Shown here piece after piece: positions 26,583 through 37,882 of a DNA stretch of 64,000 nucleotides. Position numbers and translations under genes: made by a program. Source of the stretch: DASWOJ01 sp964242415 (GTDB lineage: Bacteria > Pseudomonadota > Alphaproteobacteria > Acetobacterales > Acetobacteraceae); contig CAXTAT010000007.1 of NCBI GenBank assembly GCA_964242415.1, positions 1 to 64,000 on the forward strand, in the 5' to 3' direction. The notes under the pieces were generated by a model. It saw only the letters and a list, made by a program, of their open reading frames with translations. It was not told where the DNA came from and ran no database searches. Position 1 is the stretch's first letter, and each line of letters starts with the position of its first letter.

Positions 26583-28376
26583 TCAGAAGCTCTTGCGCAG
26601 GCCGACGAGGAAGGCGTTCTCGGTGTAGTTCCCCGTCTGGCCGAGCTGGCCAAGCTGGTTGGTGGTCAGGTTGTTGAAGGCGCTCGCGCCGGACACGTCG
26701 GTGAACGTGTAAAGCGCCCGCCCGGTCAGCGTCGGGGTGAAGGTATAGTTCAGCGAGGCTGAAGCCGCGATGGATGTCTGCGACCCCGAACCGACGCCGA
26801 GCGCCGCGCCGTTGTTGTTCACCCCGTACGACAGGGTGGCCGTACTGCTCAGCCGCTCCGACAACTGGTGCCCCCAGCTTACGGTGCCATAGGCGCCGCT
26901 GGTGCTGGTGCCCGGCGGGACGACGCCCGTGCCGGTGCTGGTGATGGCGGCGCCGACCGTGGTGCGGTTCTCGTTCACGAAGCTCGCGGTGAACGAGTCG
27001 CGGTCCAGGCTGTACACCGCGGTGATGGAGAAGCTGCGCAACTCGAACAGGTTGTTCTGTGTGCCGAAGAAGCCGTTGTTGGCCCCCGACACCGGCGCAC
27101 CCGTCACCCGGTCCGTCAGCAGCCCGGTCGGGCCGACGTTGGTGGTGGCCAGCACGTCCTGCAACTGCTCGGAGTCGGTCGTCAGCCCGGTGCTGTAGCG
27201 CACGTAAACCGAGGTGCGCGCGCCGGGCGACCAGTGGCCGTCGGCGGCGAAGTCGTTGAACCCGTCCTTGCGCCCGTACGTCAGCGTCAGCGACAGGTTC
27301 GGGTTGGGGGCATAGCGCCCGCCGAAGTTGTACTCGCCCTGGTTGACGTTGTATGGCGGCGCACCGGCATAGTGCAGGTTCTGGTAGCCGATGGTGCCCA
27401 GCGCCGTGAACGCCCGGGTGATGGCATAGCCGGTCGTGCTGGTGACCTCGTTGCGGTAGGCGCCGCTGTAGCTGCCGGTGCCGTCGTACTGGGTGGCCTC
27501 GATCACCACCTCGTCGTTGATGCGGCCGAGGTTCTCGCCCGTGGTGAACGATGCGCGCTCCCGCTCCGTCGTCAGGTTGCCGGTGCTGCCATAGAACGGC
27601 TGGTTGGCGCCGAACGCCCCGGCGTTTCCAGCAACTCCGGTGCCGTTGAGGGTTGGGGTGACGAACACCCCGTTCTCCCCGTTCGGTATGTTCTGGAACG
27701 TCTGGGCGATGGAGAAGCTGGCCAGGCCCGTGCCCCACCCGCCGAACCGGTGCTGCACATAGGGGGTCGCGGCCAGCGTGACGGAGGTGGTCTGGTTGTT
27801 GTTGTTATTGTTGAAGCCCTGGTTGCCCGGCACGCCGAAGCCGCCAGTGACCGACGACTCGGACACGCTGCCCCGCAGGTCCAGGAACAGCGTGTCCGGC
27901 ACGAAGGTGATTAGCGCCCCCGCCTGGCCGGACTGCTCTGACCGGCTTTGGCTCGGATTCTGTGCGTAGATGCTGAACGTCGGAGTGTAGGAGGCGTTGG
28001 CCTGGATGTGCGCCGTCTCCCCCGTGACCTGGATGCCGGGGGAAATCAGCGTGAACACGTCGGCCCGGCGCGGCGAGTTGATGCGGAACGCGTTGTCCGT
28101 CAGGCCGACATCGACGCCGATCGAGGGGGAGACCTGCCAGTTGCGCTCCGTCGTGCGGACCGGCGGGTTGGGCAGGTAGGCCTGCAGCGCCCCGCGCAGG
28201 TCGCCGACTGCGCCGGTGTCCAGCCCGGTCGCCGGCAGCACCGACTGCGCCCAGCCCGGCGCGGCCTGCACCAGGCCCACCGCGACCAAGGCCGACGCAG
28301 CGGCCTGGCGGCAGCCCAAGGGGGGCGGGCGAGAGGCGGGGGGCGGCAGGCGAAGCGCGGGACGGCAAGTCGGCAC
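26583..28376 (-). CDS. XrtA-associated outer-membrane beta-barrel protein
   Basis: A 597-residue protein with a long N-terminal signal region (cleavage likely after PGWAQ, near residue 44). It is followed by about 550 residues of alternating beta-strand pattern rich in Asn, Thr and Gly, and ends with aromatic FLVGLRKSF, a C-terminal Phe typical of outer-membrane barrels. It matches, in context and style, the uncharacterised TIGR03016-type protein of exosortase A loci. The polyasparagine stretch GFNNNNNNQ near residue 190 is notable. Start GTG 28376 shares one base with the kinase stop. Confidence 0.85.
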   Translation of the reverse strand: MPTCRPALRLPPPASRPPPLGCRQAAASALVAVGLVQAAPGWAQSVLPATGLDTGAVGDLRGALQAYLPNPPVRTTERNWQVSPSIGVDVGLTDNAFRINSPRRADVFTLISPGIQVTGETAHIQANASYTPTFSIYAQNPSQSRSEQSGQAGALITFVPDTLFLDLRGSVSESSVTGGFGVPGNQGFNNNNNNQTTSVTLAATPYVQHRFGGWGTGLASFSIAQTFQNIPNGENGVFVTPTLNGTGVAGNAGAFGANQPFYGSTGNLTTERERASFTTGENLGRINDEVVIEATQYDGTGSYSGAYRNEVTSTTGYAITRAFTALGTIGYQNLHYAGAPPYNVNQGEYNFGGRYAPNPNLSLTLTYGRKDGFNDFAADGHWSPGARTSVYVRYSTGLTTDSEQLQDVLATTNVGPTGLLTDRVTGAPVSGANNGFFGTQNNLFELRSFSITAVYSLDRDSFTASFVNENRTTVGAAITSTGTGVVPPGTSTSGAYGTVSWGHQLSERLSSTATLSYGVNNNGAALGVGSGSQTSIAASASLNYTFTPTLTGRALYTFTDVSGASAFNNLTTNQLGQLGQTGNYTENAFLVGLRKSF

Positions 28377-29476
28377 TAGCTGTAGTTCCCGTAATAATCA
28401 TAGGCGCCGAAGGTGTGGCTGGTGGTCAGGCGCACCTTGTTCAGCAGCATGGTGATGGTCGGGCAGACCCGCACCAGCTCCAGCGCCGCCTCGACCTCGG
28501 CGCGCTGGGTCCGCTCGGCCTCGATCACCATGACGACCTGGCCGACGAAGGGCGCGACGGTGTGCGGATCGCTGGTGGACAGGCAGGGCGGGGCGTCCAG
28601 CACGATGACATGCTTGGGGTAGAGCCGGGCGATCCGCATGATGGTGGTCGTGATGGGATGAACGTCCATCGTGCCGGTGGCGTCGGCGGCGCGCCGGCCG
28701 ACTGGCAGGAACAGCAGGCTTGAGATCGCCGTGGTGCGGACCGCCGCTTCGGGACGCAGGGCCGGGTTGGCGACGAGGTCGTAGAACCCCAGTCCGTCCT
28801 GCGCGCCGAGCAGCACGCTCACCGGGCGAAGCTTGGCATCGAGGTCAACGAGCAGGACGTTCTCGTTGGTGTGCTGCGCGATGCTGCCCGCCAGATTGAG
28901 CGAGGTGAAGCTTTTGCCCTCGCCAGGGCGGGCGCTGGTGACCATCACCAGGTTGGAGGCCCCCATGCCTGACGCCCCCTTGCTTGACGGCCCCATGCTT
29001 GGTGGCCCGGCGGCGCCCTGCTCATCACGCAACGCGCGCAGCACGCGGCCGATCACGATCCGGTACTCCTCGGAGATGCGGGTGCGCGCCGTGCGGGCAA
29101 CGACCATGCCCGCCGATTGCAGCACGTCGAGGCTAATCGGCGGCTGGGTCAGCGCCGGCTTGGTCGTTGCAGATTGGGTCGTTGCAGGCTGGATGGCTGA
29201 TGGCTGGATCATTGCCGAGTGCGGCGCTTGCGGCAGCGGGATCGCCCCAACCACCCCGTCCGGCAGCGGCGGAGGCTCCAACTCGCTTTGCAGGGAGGCG
29301 GCAGGCGCGTCCATGACGGCTGGCATGGCAGGCGGCAGCGGCACCGGCCGCGGCAGGGGTGCTTGCGTGACCCTTGCGACCGGCACGGCGATGGTCGCGG
29401 TGGCGTCGGGGCTACGGGCTGCGGCATTCTGCAGCAGCGCCGCGGCCCGTTCGATCAGGTGGTCGGCCGGGGGCAT
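28376..29476 (-). CDS. XrtA-associated tyrosine autokinase (BY-kinase)
   Basis: A cytoplasmic bacterial tyrosine kinase of 366 residues that pairs with the Wzz-like protein at 18716. The P-loop is TSARPGEGKSFTSLNLA near residue 195, Walker A' is VLLVDLDAKLR, Walker B is VIVLDAPP, and the C-terminal tyrosine cluster YDYYGNY is the autophosphorylation site. The N-terminal 150 residues are a low-complexity Pro/Ala/Thr linker built partly from pentapeptide repeats (15-bp DNA repeats). I start at ATG 29476. It is the first gene of the minus-strand operon that ends with xrtA. Confidence 0.92.
   Translation of the reverse strand: MPPADHLIERAAALLQNAAARSPDATATIAVPVARVTQAPLPRPVPLPPAMPAVMDAPAASLQSELEPPPLPDGVVGAIPLPQAPHSAMIQPSAIQPATTQSATTKPALTQPPISLDVLQSAGMVVARTARTRISEEYRIVIGRVLRALRDEQGAAGPPSMGPSSKGASGMGASNLVMVTSARPGEGKSFTSLNLAGSIAQHTNENVLLVDLDAKLRPVSVLLGAQDGLGFYDLVANPALRPEAAVRTTAISSLLFLPVGRRAADATGTMDVHPITTTIMRIARLYPKHVIVLDAPPCLSTSDPHTVAPFVGQVVMVIEAERTQRAEVEAALELVRVCPTITMLLNKVRLTTSHTFGAYDYYGNYS
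28959..29003. repeat. 15-bp degenerate tandem repeat in the kinase gene, 3 units
   Basis: Units GCCCCCATGCCTGAC, GCCCCCTTGCTTGAC and GGCCCCATGCTTGGT encode, on the minus strand, GPSSK/GASGM-type pentapeptides just before the P-loop domain. Confidence 0.75.
29147..29221. repeat. 15-bp degenerate tandem repeat in the kinase gene, 5 units
   Basis: Five 15-base units (for example GGTCGTTGCAGATTG, GGTCGTTGCAGGCTG, GATGGCTGATGGCTG) encode IQPSA/IQPAT/TQSAT/TKPAL-like pentapeptides in the linker of the tyrosine kinase. In-frame length variation here would be tolerated. Confidence 0.75.
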
Positions 29477-30106
29477 CGTCAGGCGCCTAGCTGGCAGGCG
29501 GCAGCACGTCGTGCGTGCAGGGGGTCCCGGCGGCCGGTTGCCCACGGGCCGTTTCCGGCTGATCCAGACACGGTGGGCGACATCCGGCTCGGCACTGCAC
29601 AGCATCCTTTTGTGGACAAGCCTGGGCTTGGGAACAAGGCTTGGGTTAATGGCAGGCTTGGGGGCAGCGTGCCGCCGCGGGCGCCAGGCAGGCCGGTATC
29701 GGGCACCCATGCCGGGAAATCAACCATGCGACATCCGACTGCACTCCTATGGCGTAAACCAGGGTGCCGAAGCAGCATGGCGTAATTGCAGCCAGTCCGC
29801 CACTCCAACCGGGTTGTCGTTGCGTCACGGCCACACCCCCAGCGGCTTCGACGCCCTGGCAAGACACGCCTGATATGCCGCGGCTGGTTTACCGGACGTG
29901 AACGTATATTTGCTACATTTTGTTTGTAATCCCCTGCGTCCCACAGACAAGTCGGGACGCCCGCGTTATAACCGGATCATTGAAGTTGCCGCCTTGCCAG
30001 CCCCAAGATCATTCGCTAAACGTTTCGAAGTCGTCCGGCTGCAGGCCTCGCTTGCGCGGCTTGGAGCGGATGCTGGAAACGCGGCGCGTGCATGCACGAG
30101 GATACG
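29477..30106. other. Divergent non-coding region between kinase operon and sugar-transferase operon
   Basis: About 630 bases with no credible gene. It must hold the promoters for both divergent EPS operons. An AT-richer patch lies at 29900-29935 (TATATTTGCTACATTTTG). A weak 15-bp-periodic repeat (GGCTTGGG three times) is at 29618-29662. I looked for a sigma-54 -24/-12 motif, expected if PrsR acts here, and found no convincing one on either strand. Confidence 0.6.
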
Positions 30107-31450
30107 ATGACACGAATCGCCGGAAGCCTGGTCTCACTGGAAATGCTCGCGTTGTGGCTGCTGGAGATGTCGCTGTCGTTCTGCTTGGCATGCGAGCTGC
30201 TGACCGCGGAGCCATTGGGCGCAGCCCTGCAGCCTGCGGTCGTCAATCACGCGCTGATCCTGTCGCTCACGGTCGGCCTGACCGCGTCGGCAGCCGGGCT
30301 GTACCGCCTGGAGGTGTTCCGGCGCACCCGCTCGATGCTGCTCAAAACCGCGCTGGGCGGGATCGTGGCCTTCCCGGCGGCCTGGGCTGTCAGCCTCGCC
30401 ATGGGTCTGGGTTTGGACGCTGACTTTCTGCTGGGCTACGACGCCCTGTGGCCGTTGAAGATCGTCGTGACCTGGGTTGCGATGCTGTTCGCCACGCGGC
30501 TGCTGTTCCTCGCGGCGGTACGGTCCAACCTGTTCGTCCGCCGGGTCGCGGTGCTGGGTCCGATCGGATCGGTGTCGGCGACAGTGGCGGCGGTCCGCGG
30601 CGGCCAGGAGGGCTTCATCGAGGTTGTGGACATCGCGGGCGCTGGCCTCGCGCCTGCGGCCATGCGGCGGGCCGGCATCCATGACCTTGTGGCGTCGCAG
30701 GCAGCCTACGGCGCCTTGACGCCGACCGCCCTGGCGGCGTTCCGGACCGCCGGCGTCACCGTCGAGAGCGAGATGCAGTTCTGGGAGCGGCGCTTGAAGC
30801 GGGTTGACGTGGCGCACCTGGACGCTGACTGGGTGGCCTCGCTGGACGTAGCCCGCGCCGGCCGGGCCCAGGCGGTGGTCAACCGGCTCGGCGACATCTG
30901 CACCAGCTTGGCGCTGCTGACGCTGACGCTGCCGCTCATGCTGCTGGTTGCGGTGCTGGTGCGCCTCGATAGCCCGGGTCCCGTGCTGTATCGCCAGGAG
31001 CGGGTGGGGCTGGGCGGCAAGGTGTTCACCGTGCTGAAGTTCCGCAGCATGAAGGTAGATGCCGAGGCCCGCGGACCCGTCTGGGCCAAGCAGCGCGATC
31101 CCCGGGTCACCAGCGTCGGCTCCTTCATGCGGCGCACGCGGATCGACGAGCTGCCGCAACTGTTCAATGTGCTGCGCGGGCAGATGAGCTTCATCGGGCC
31201 ACGGCCGGAGCGTCCGCACTTCGTCGAGCAGTTGGCGGAGGTCATCCCGTTCTACCGCGAGCGCGCCCGGGTGAAGCCGGGGCTGACCGGGTGGGCGCAG
31301 GTCAACTTTCCCTACGGCGCGTCGGTCGAGGATGCACGTGGCAAGCTGTCCTATGATCTGTACTATGTGAAGCACCGCAGCATCCTGCTCGACTTGTCGA
31401 TCCTGTTCGCGACGGTGCGGGTGATCCTGTTCCAGGAAGGCTCGCGATAG
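30107..31450 (+). CDS. XrtA-type undecaprenyl-phosphate sugar transferase
   Basis: The initiating polyprenyl glycosylphosphotransferase for EPS repeat-unit synthesis, 447 residues. Several N-terminal membrane helices (residues about 10-140) and a Rossmann-like middle part precede the bacterial sugar transferase domain (from about residue 260) with KFRSMKVDAEA, RDPRVTSVGSFMRRTRIDELPQLFNVLRGQMSFIGPRPERP and KPGLTGWAQV. The ATG at 30107 has a good GAGGA ribosome site; an in-frame ATG five codons upstream is less likely. It is divergent from the kinase operon and followed by prsK. Confidence 0.93.
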   Translation: MTRIAGSLVSLEMLALWLLEMSLSFCLACELLTAEPLGAALQPAVVNHALILSLTVGLTASAAGLYRLEVFRRTRSMLLKTALGGIVAFPAAWAVSLAMGLGLDADFLLGYDALWPLKIVVTWVAMLFATRLLFLAAVRSNLFVRRVAVLGPIGSVSATVAAVRGGQEGFIEVVDIAGAGLAPAAMRRAGIHDLVASQAAYGALTPTALAAFRTAGVTVESEMQFWERRLKRVDVAHLDADWVASLDVARAGRAQAVVNRLGDICTSLALLTLTLPLMLLVAVLVRLDSPGPVLYRQERVGLGGKVFTVLKFRSMKVDAEARGPVWAKQRDPRVTSVGSFMRRTRIDELPQLFNVLRGQMSFIGPRPERPHFVEQLAEVIPFYRERARVKPGLTGWAQVNFPYGASVEDARGKLSYDLYYVKHRSILLDLSILFATVRVILFQEGSR

Positions 31451-31490
31451 CCGGGCGCCGTCGCCCTGCTCCTGCGTGAATGAGGGGGCG

Positions 31491-33610
31491 ATGACCTCCC
31501 AACAGCTTCTGTTCGCCGTCTGCGCCGTCGCCTATTCCATGCTGAGCTGCGTGATTGCCTGGCAGGCGCCGCAGCGGCGCGGCTGGCTGCTGGCCGGGTG
31601 CTGCGCCACGACCGCGGCCTGGTCGGGGGTGTCGGCGGCGATGCCGGTCCCTGGATACAGCGGGTTTCCCGGCGCACTGGACCTGGTGCGCGCGCTGGCG
31701 TGGTTCGGCTTCGTCCTGCATCTCTATCGCCGCTATGTGCCAGGCCGGGACACAGTGGGCCGGGACGCGGCGGGCTGGGATGCCGTGAGCCAGGACATAG
31801 CGGGCCGCGGCTTCATGCTGATCGGCCTGACGGCGCTGCCGCTTGCCGTCGTTGCGGCCTGGATGGACTGGACGCCGGCTGTTGGCCAGCCGTCGTTGTG
31901 GTCGGTCGGCATCGTGCTCCGATTGACCATTGCCGTTTGCGAGCTGCTGCTGATCGAAAACCTGTACCTGAACGTGCCGGACACCAACCGCTGGCATGTG
32001 GCGCTGCCCTGCGTGCTGCTGGGCGGCCTGGCCTGCTTTGATGTGTTGCTGGGCGCCGACACGGTGCTGTTCCATGAGTCGTCCGGGGCCTTGGCCAGCG
32101 CGCGAGTGGTGGCGACGCTGACGATCTCTCCCCTGCTGGTGGTCGCGGCTGCGCGGGACCGGCGGTGGCGGCGCACGCTGCAACTGTCACGCACGGCGGT
32201 GTTCCACAGCGCGACCCTGATCCTCAGCGGCGCGGTGCTGCTGGCGCTGTCGCTCGCCGGTGAGGTGTTCCGCCGCTTCGGCGCGGATTGGGGCTGGCTG
32301 GCCCAGGTGAGCCTGCTGTTCGCGGGCCTGATGGGGCTGGGGGTGCTGGCCACCTCGGGGGCGGCGCGGTCGGTGCTGCGCCGGGTCGTGGTGCAGCACT
32401 TCTTCTCCACCCGCTATGATTACCAGCGGCAGTGGCTGGCCTGCATCGACACCTTGTCCGGCTCGGACTCGGGGGGGCGGACGGCGCTGCACACCCGGGT
32501 GATCCAGGCAATGGCGGACGTGGTGGACAGCCCCGGCGGCGCGCTGTTCCTGCGCGACGCCGGTCAGGGGTCGTTCCAATGGGCCGGGTCCTGGAACATG
32601 CCGACCGCCGCGGCAGTGCCGGCCGACCATCCGCTGGTCGCAGCCATGCGCGGCGGCGCCTGGATCGTCGCCATGACCAAGGACCCGGCGCTGTCCGGCG
32701 GCGCGGTCGGACAGCTTGGGCGCACATGGCTCGGCGTGCCGCTGGCGCACGGCCTGGTGCAGACCGGCGTCGTCCTGCTCGCGCCGCCCCGCGCGCCCTT
32801 CAAGCTGGACCAGGAAGTGTTCGACCTGCTGCGGATCGTCGGCCGCGAGGTTGCAACCTACGTGGCCGAACAGCGGGCCACCCGCGTCCTGCTGCAGACC
32901 CGCCAACTGCACGACTACGGCAAGCGCTTCGCCTTCGTCGCCCATGACATCAAGAACGTGTCCAGCCAGTTGTCGCTGCTGCTGTCCAACGCCGAGCGCC
33001 ACATCAGCAACCCGGAGTTCCAGCAGGACATGCTGGACACGGTACGTTCATCCGTGACAAAGATAACCCTATTATTACGCCGGCTCGATGAGCCGTCCGC
33101 CGACCGTGCCCCTGCCGCCCTGGCCCCGCTGCCTCGGCTTGAGGAATTGGTTGCGACGTATGGGCGGGTCCGCAAATCGCCTGTGATGCTGGAGCATGAC
33201 GGCTCGACCGCAACGGTCGCGATGGGGCCGGACGGCTTTGACACTGCCGTAACACACTTGTTGAACAATGCTGTCGAGGCGTCGGCTGGAATGGCCGTTC
33301 TGATCCGTGTGCGGCATGAAGTGGGGCAGGTTGTGATTGATATCGTGGACAACGGGCCAGGCATGTCAGTCGAGTTCATGCGCGACCAGCTTTTCAAGCC
33401 ATTCGGCACCTCCAAGCGGCATGGCTCCGGCATCGGCGCGTTCCAGGCCCGCGAGCTGGTGCGGGAGGGCGGCGGCGACGTGCAGGCGATCAGCAGCATC
33501 GAGCGCGGCGCCTCCGGCACGACGATGCGGATCACCCTGCCGCGCGCCGACATTGCGGAGGTGGCCGCAAGCCCCCTGGCGCCCTCGCTCGCGCCTGTGA
33601 AGGACCAGGC

Positions 33611-33614
<4 letters not shown>
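31491..33614 (+). CDS. prsK: XrtA-system sensor histidine kinase PrsK
   Basis: A membrane sensor kinase of about 707 residues. Residues 1-290 carry seven or more hydrophobic helices, then a GAF-like domain (about 330-480), then the kinase core: phosphoacceptor His in FAFVAHDIKNVSSQL (about residue 485), N box HLLNNAVEA, G1 VDNGPGMS and G2 GSGIGAFQA. The organisation matches PrsK of exosortase A loci. A pentapeptide repeat (GRDTV, GRDAA, GWDAV, SQDIA) sits between helices near residue 85. ATG 31491 follows a GAGGGGG site. The stop overlaps prsR by four bases. Confidence 0.92.
31743..31802. repeat. 15-bp degenerate tandem repeat in prsK, 4 units
   Basis: Units GGCCGGGACACAGTG, GGCCGGGACGCGGCG, GGCTGGGATGCCGTG and AGCCAGGACATAGCG encode an in-frame pentapeptide series (GRDTV, GRDAA, GWDAV, SQDIA) in a short loop between membrane helices. 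Confidence 0.8.
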
Positions 33615-35008
<1,394 letters not shown>

Positions 35009-35012
35009 GGCG

Positions 35013-35057
35013 CGACCCATCAAGACCCGACCCATTAAGACCCGACCCATTAAGACT
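35013..35057. repeat. 15-bp tandem repeat, 3 units, upstream of prsT
   Basis: CGACCCATCAAGACC followed by two copies of CGACCCATTAAGAC(C/T). The array fills most of the 77-base spacer between prsR and prsT and could be a small regulatory or slippage-generated array. Confidence 0.8.
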
Positions 35058-35085
35058 GGCCACACCTACCAGAACAGGTTGACCC

Positions 35086-37863
35086 ATGAACAAGTTCATC
35101 ATCCCCGCCATCGCGGCGGTCGTTGTGGTCGGTGCGGGCGGCGGGCTGTATGCCTACACGCATCGCGGCACTCCGGCGCAGAACGCCCGGGCATTGGCGG
35201 CCCGCGGCGACATGCGCGGCGCGCTGATCGAACTGCGCAATGCCGTCCGGGCCGACCCGGCCGACGCCGACGCGCACATGCGCCTGGCCCAGGCGCAACT
35301 GCAGACCGGCGATCCCATCGCGGCCGAGCGCGAAATCAGGGCGGCGCAGGACCTGAAGCTCGGTGAGGACGTCACGGCGCCGCTGCTGGCGCAGGCCCTG
35401 TTGGCCCAGCAGCGCTATGCCGATGTGCTCAGCCAGGTGCCGGCCACGGCCGAGAAGCCTGCCGTCGCCACCCAGTTGCTGGTGCTGCGCAGCGTGGCGC
35501 AGGTCGCCTTGCGGGACTTCCCGGCGGCACAGGCGGGGCTTGCGGAGGCCGAGCGCCTGTCGCCGCAAACGCCGGATGTGGTGCTGATGTCCGCACGCCT
35601 GTCCATCGCGCAAAACGACCTCCCCGAGGCGGACGCAAGGGTGGCCCGGGCCTTGGCGATCGATCCCAAGCGGGTCGACTCGCTGCTGCTCAAGGCGCAG
35701 GTGCTGGTGGCCAAGGGCGACCGGGCCGGCGCCATCGGCTATTTGGACCAGGCCATTGCCCTTGCCCCGGACGCGCTGGGCGTCCGGGTGGACCGGGCCA
35801 ACCAGTTGCTGCAGGCCGGGCAGGACGCCAAGGCGCGCGCGGATGTGGATGCCGTGCTTGCCAAGGACCCCCGCAACGGCCCGGCGTCCTATTTCGACCT
35901 GATCCTGCTGGTCCGGGCGGGCAAGTTCCCCGAAGCCGACAAGGTGCTGACCAAGATCGAGCCGATCTTGACCCGTTTCCCGCGCGGCCTGTACTTCCAG
36001 GCCATCGTGAAGGCCAACCTGGGCGAGACGGAGAGCGCAGCGGACGCCGCGACGCGCTATGTCGCCCGCGTGCCGACCGATCCTGACGGCGTGCGGCTGC
36101 TGGCGCGGATCGAGCTTGCGGCCAAGCGGCCCGACCGTGCCATCGCGGTCCTGGTGGCTGGGGTGAAGGCGGGTGTCACCGACGCCGAGACCATGGACAT
36201 GCTTGGCCGGGCCTACGCCCTGGATGGCAAGCCGGCGCAGGCGGCCGACACCCTGCAGAAGGCCGTCAACCTCGCGCCGGAGAACCCGGCGATCCTGACC
36301 CACTTGGCATCCAGCAAGATGCAGCTTGGTGACACCGCCGGCGCGACGTCGGACCTGCAGAAATCGCTGGACTTGGCGCCGAAGCAGGCCAATGCCGGGG
36401 AGGCGCTGGTGGCCGCCGCCCTGGCCTCGGGCGATGCGGACAAGGCGCAGGTGGCGCTGGACCGGCTGCGCCAGCAGATCGGGGATACTGAGGCGGTGGG
36501 CGTGCTGGCCGGCCTGGTCAAGCTGGCCCGGCGCGACCTCGACGGCGCGCGCGCGCAGTTCGTCGATGTCGTGCAGCACTTCCCGCAGTCGTCTGCGGGC
36601 TCGGTGAGCCTAGCCAAGGTGCTGCTGCTGCAGGGCAAGCAGGCCGAAGCGGAGGCGGCGCTGCGGGCCGTACTGGCGCGCAATCCGGCGGAGCCGCAGG
36701 CGCTGACGACGTTGGTTGCCATGCTGGTGCAGCTTGGGCGCCCCGGCGATGCGGCGGCGGTGGTTCAGGCCGCCCATGCGGCATCGCCCGGCAACTTGGC
36801 ACTGACCGCTGGGATCGCAGACCTGCAGGTGCGGGCCAAGGACCCGAAGGCCGCCCTGGCGACCATGACCGAGGCGCAGGCCTCGGCAGGCGGCGTGCTG
36901 CCGACGCAACTGCTGCCCGCCGAGGCCCGCGCGCAGGCGGCGGATGGCGACATCGAGGGCGCGAAGGCAACCTATCGCCGCTACGTCGCCGCCGACCCGG
37001 CGGACCTGGAGACGCTGCGTGCCTACGTGGAGCTGATGGTCAACAACAACGATGTCAGCGCCGCCCGGCAGACCCTGCAGGACGCACTCAAGACCTCGCC
37101 CGGCAACCTCGGCATGATGGAGGCGATGGTCCTGATCGAGCAGAAGTACGCCGGCGTCAACGCGGCCGTCGCAATAGCGGAGGAGCTTCGCCGCAACCCG
37201 GCCAATATGCCTGCCGCCGGAGTGCTGAAGGGGGATGCCTACATGGCGGCCGGGCGGTTCGGCGACGCCGCTGCCGCGTTTGCCGACGAGGCGAAGGCTG
37301 CGCCGTCCACGGCGCTGACCCTGCGGTCGGCGGCGGCGCTGACCAGCGGCGGCGGCCAGGACCAGGCGTCGCAGGTGCTGCGCACCTGGCTGGCGCAGCA
37401 TCCGGACGATGCAGACGTGGCGCAGGTGCTGTCTGGGCTGGACATCAACGCCAAGCGGCTGGCGGACGCCGAGACCCACCTGAACGTCGTGCTGGCGAAG
37501 CGGCCCAACAACGCGGTCGCGCTGAATAACCTGGCGTGGGTGTATCAGCAGCGCGGCAACAAGGCGGCGGGCGGGCTGGCGCAGCGCGCCTACATGCTGT
37601 CGCCGACGGCGGAGAGCGCGGACACGCTCGGCTGGATCCTGACGACGCAGGGCGACCCGAAGGCGGGGCTGCCGTTGCTGCAGCAGGCGAACACGGGCCG
37701 GCCGGCGGACCCGACGATGCGCTACCACCTTGCCGCGGCGCTGAATGCCGCCGGGCAGAAAGCGGATGCGCTGAAGGCATTGGAGCCGCTGCCGGCTGAT
37801 GCCGTGTTCGATGACAAGGCGGCTGCGGCGAAGCTGCTGGACCAGTTGCGGACCCAGCGGTGA
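35086..37863 (+). CDS. prsT: XrtA-system TPR-repeat protein PrsT
   Basis: A 925-residue protein made almost entirely of tetratricopeptide repeats (alanine/leucine-rich 34-residue helical hairpins from residue about 25 to the end), for example LNNLAWVYQQRGNKAAGGLAQRAY near residue 820. The N-terminus has one hydrophobic helix (IIPAIAAVVVVGAGGGLYAY) with no lipobox Cys, whereas PrsT relatives are usually described as lipoproteins, so this one is probably membrane-anchored or secreted by a plain signal. It follows prsK-prsR as in other exosortase A loci. The role is presumed scaffold for EPS or PEP-CTERM protein assembly. Confidence 0.9.
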   Translation: MNKFIIPAIAAVVVVGAGGGLYAYTHRGTPAQNARALAARGDMRGALIELRNAVRADPADADAHMRLAQAQLQTGDPIAAEREIRAAQDLKLGEDVTAPLLAQALLAQQRYADVLSQVPATAEKPAVATQLLVLRSVAQVALRDFPAAQAGLAEAERLSPQTPDVVLMSARLSIAQNDLPEADARVARALAIDPKRVDSLLLKAQVLVAKGDRAGAIGYLDQAIALAPDALGVRVDRANQLLQAGQDAKARADVDAVLAKDPRNGPASYFDLILLVRAGKFPEADKVLTKIEPILTRFPRGLYFQAIVKANLGETESAADAATRYVARVPTDPDGVRLLARIELAAKRPDRAIAVLVAGVKAGVTDAETMDMLGRAYALDGKPAQAADTLQKAVNLAPENPAILTHLASSKMQLGDTAGATSDLQKSLDLAPKQANAGEALVAAALASGDADKAQVALDRLRQQIGDTEAVGVLAGLVKLARRDLDGARAQFVDVVQHFPQSSAGSVSLAKVLLLQGKQAEAEAALRAVLARNPAEPQALTTLVAMLVQLGRPGDAAAVVQAAHAASPGNLALTAGIADLQVRAKDPKAALATMTEAQASAGGVLPTQLLPAEARAQAADGDIEGAKATYRRYVAADPADLETLRAYVELMVNNNDVSAARQTLQDALKTSPGNLGMMEAMVLIEQKYAGVNAAVAIAEELRRNPANMPAAGVLKGDAYMAAGRFGDAAAAFADEAKAAPSTALTLRSAAALTSGGGQDQASQVLRTWLAQHPDDADVAQVLSGLDINAKRLADAETHLNVVLAKRPNNAVALNNLAWVYQQRGNKAAGGLAQRAYMLSPTAESADTLGWILTTQGDPKAGLPLLQQANTGRPADPTMRYHLAAALNAAGQKADALKALEPLPADAVFDDKAAAAKLLDQLRTQR

Positions 37864-37882
37864 GCGCCGCCGCCGGGACCGG

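Noticed and set aside
29477..30106. Sigma-54 promoter for PrsR in the divergent EPS spacer
   Set aside because: Candidate TGGC/GC pairs have wrong spacing on both strands.
35013..35057. 15-bp triple repeat considered as CRISPR or iteron origin
   Set aside because: No spacers, no Rep gene and only three units.
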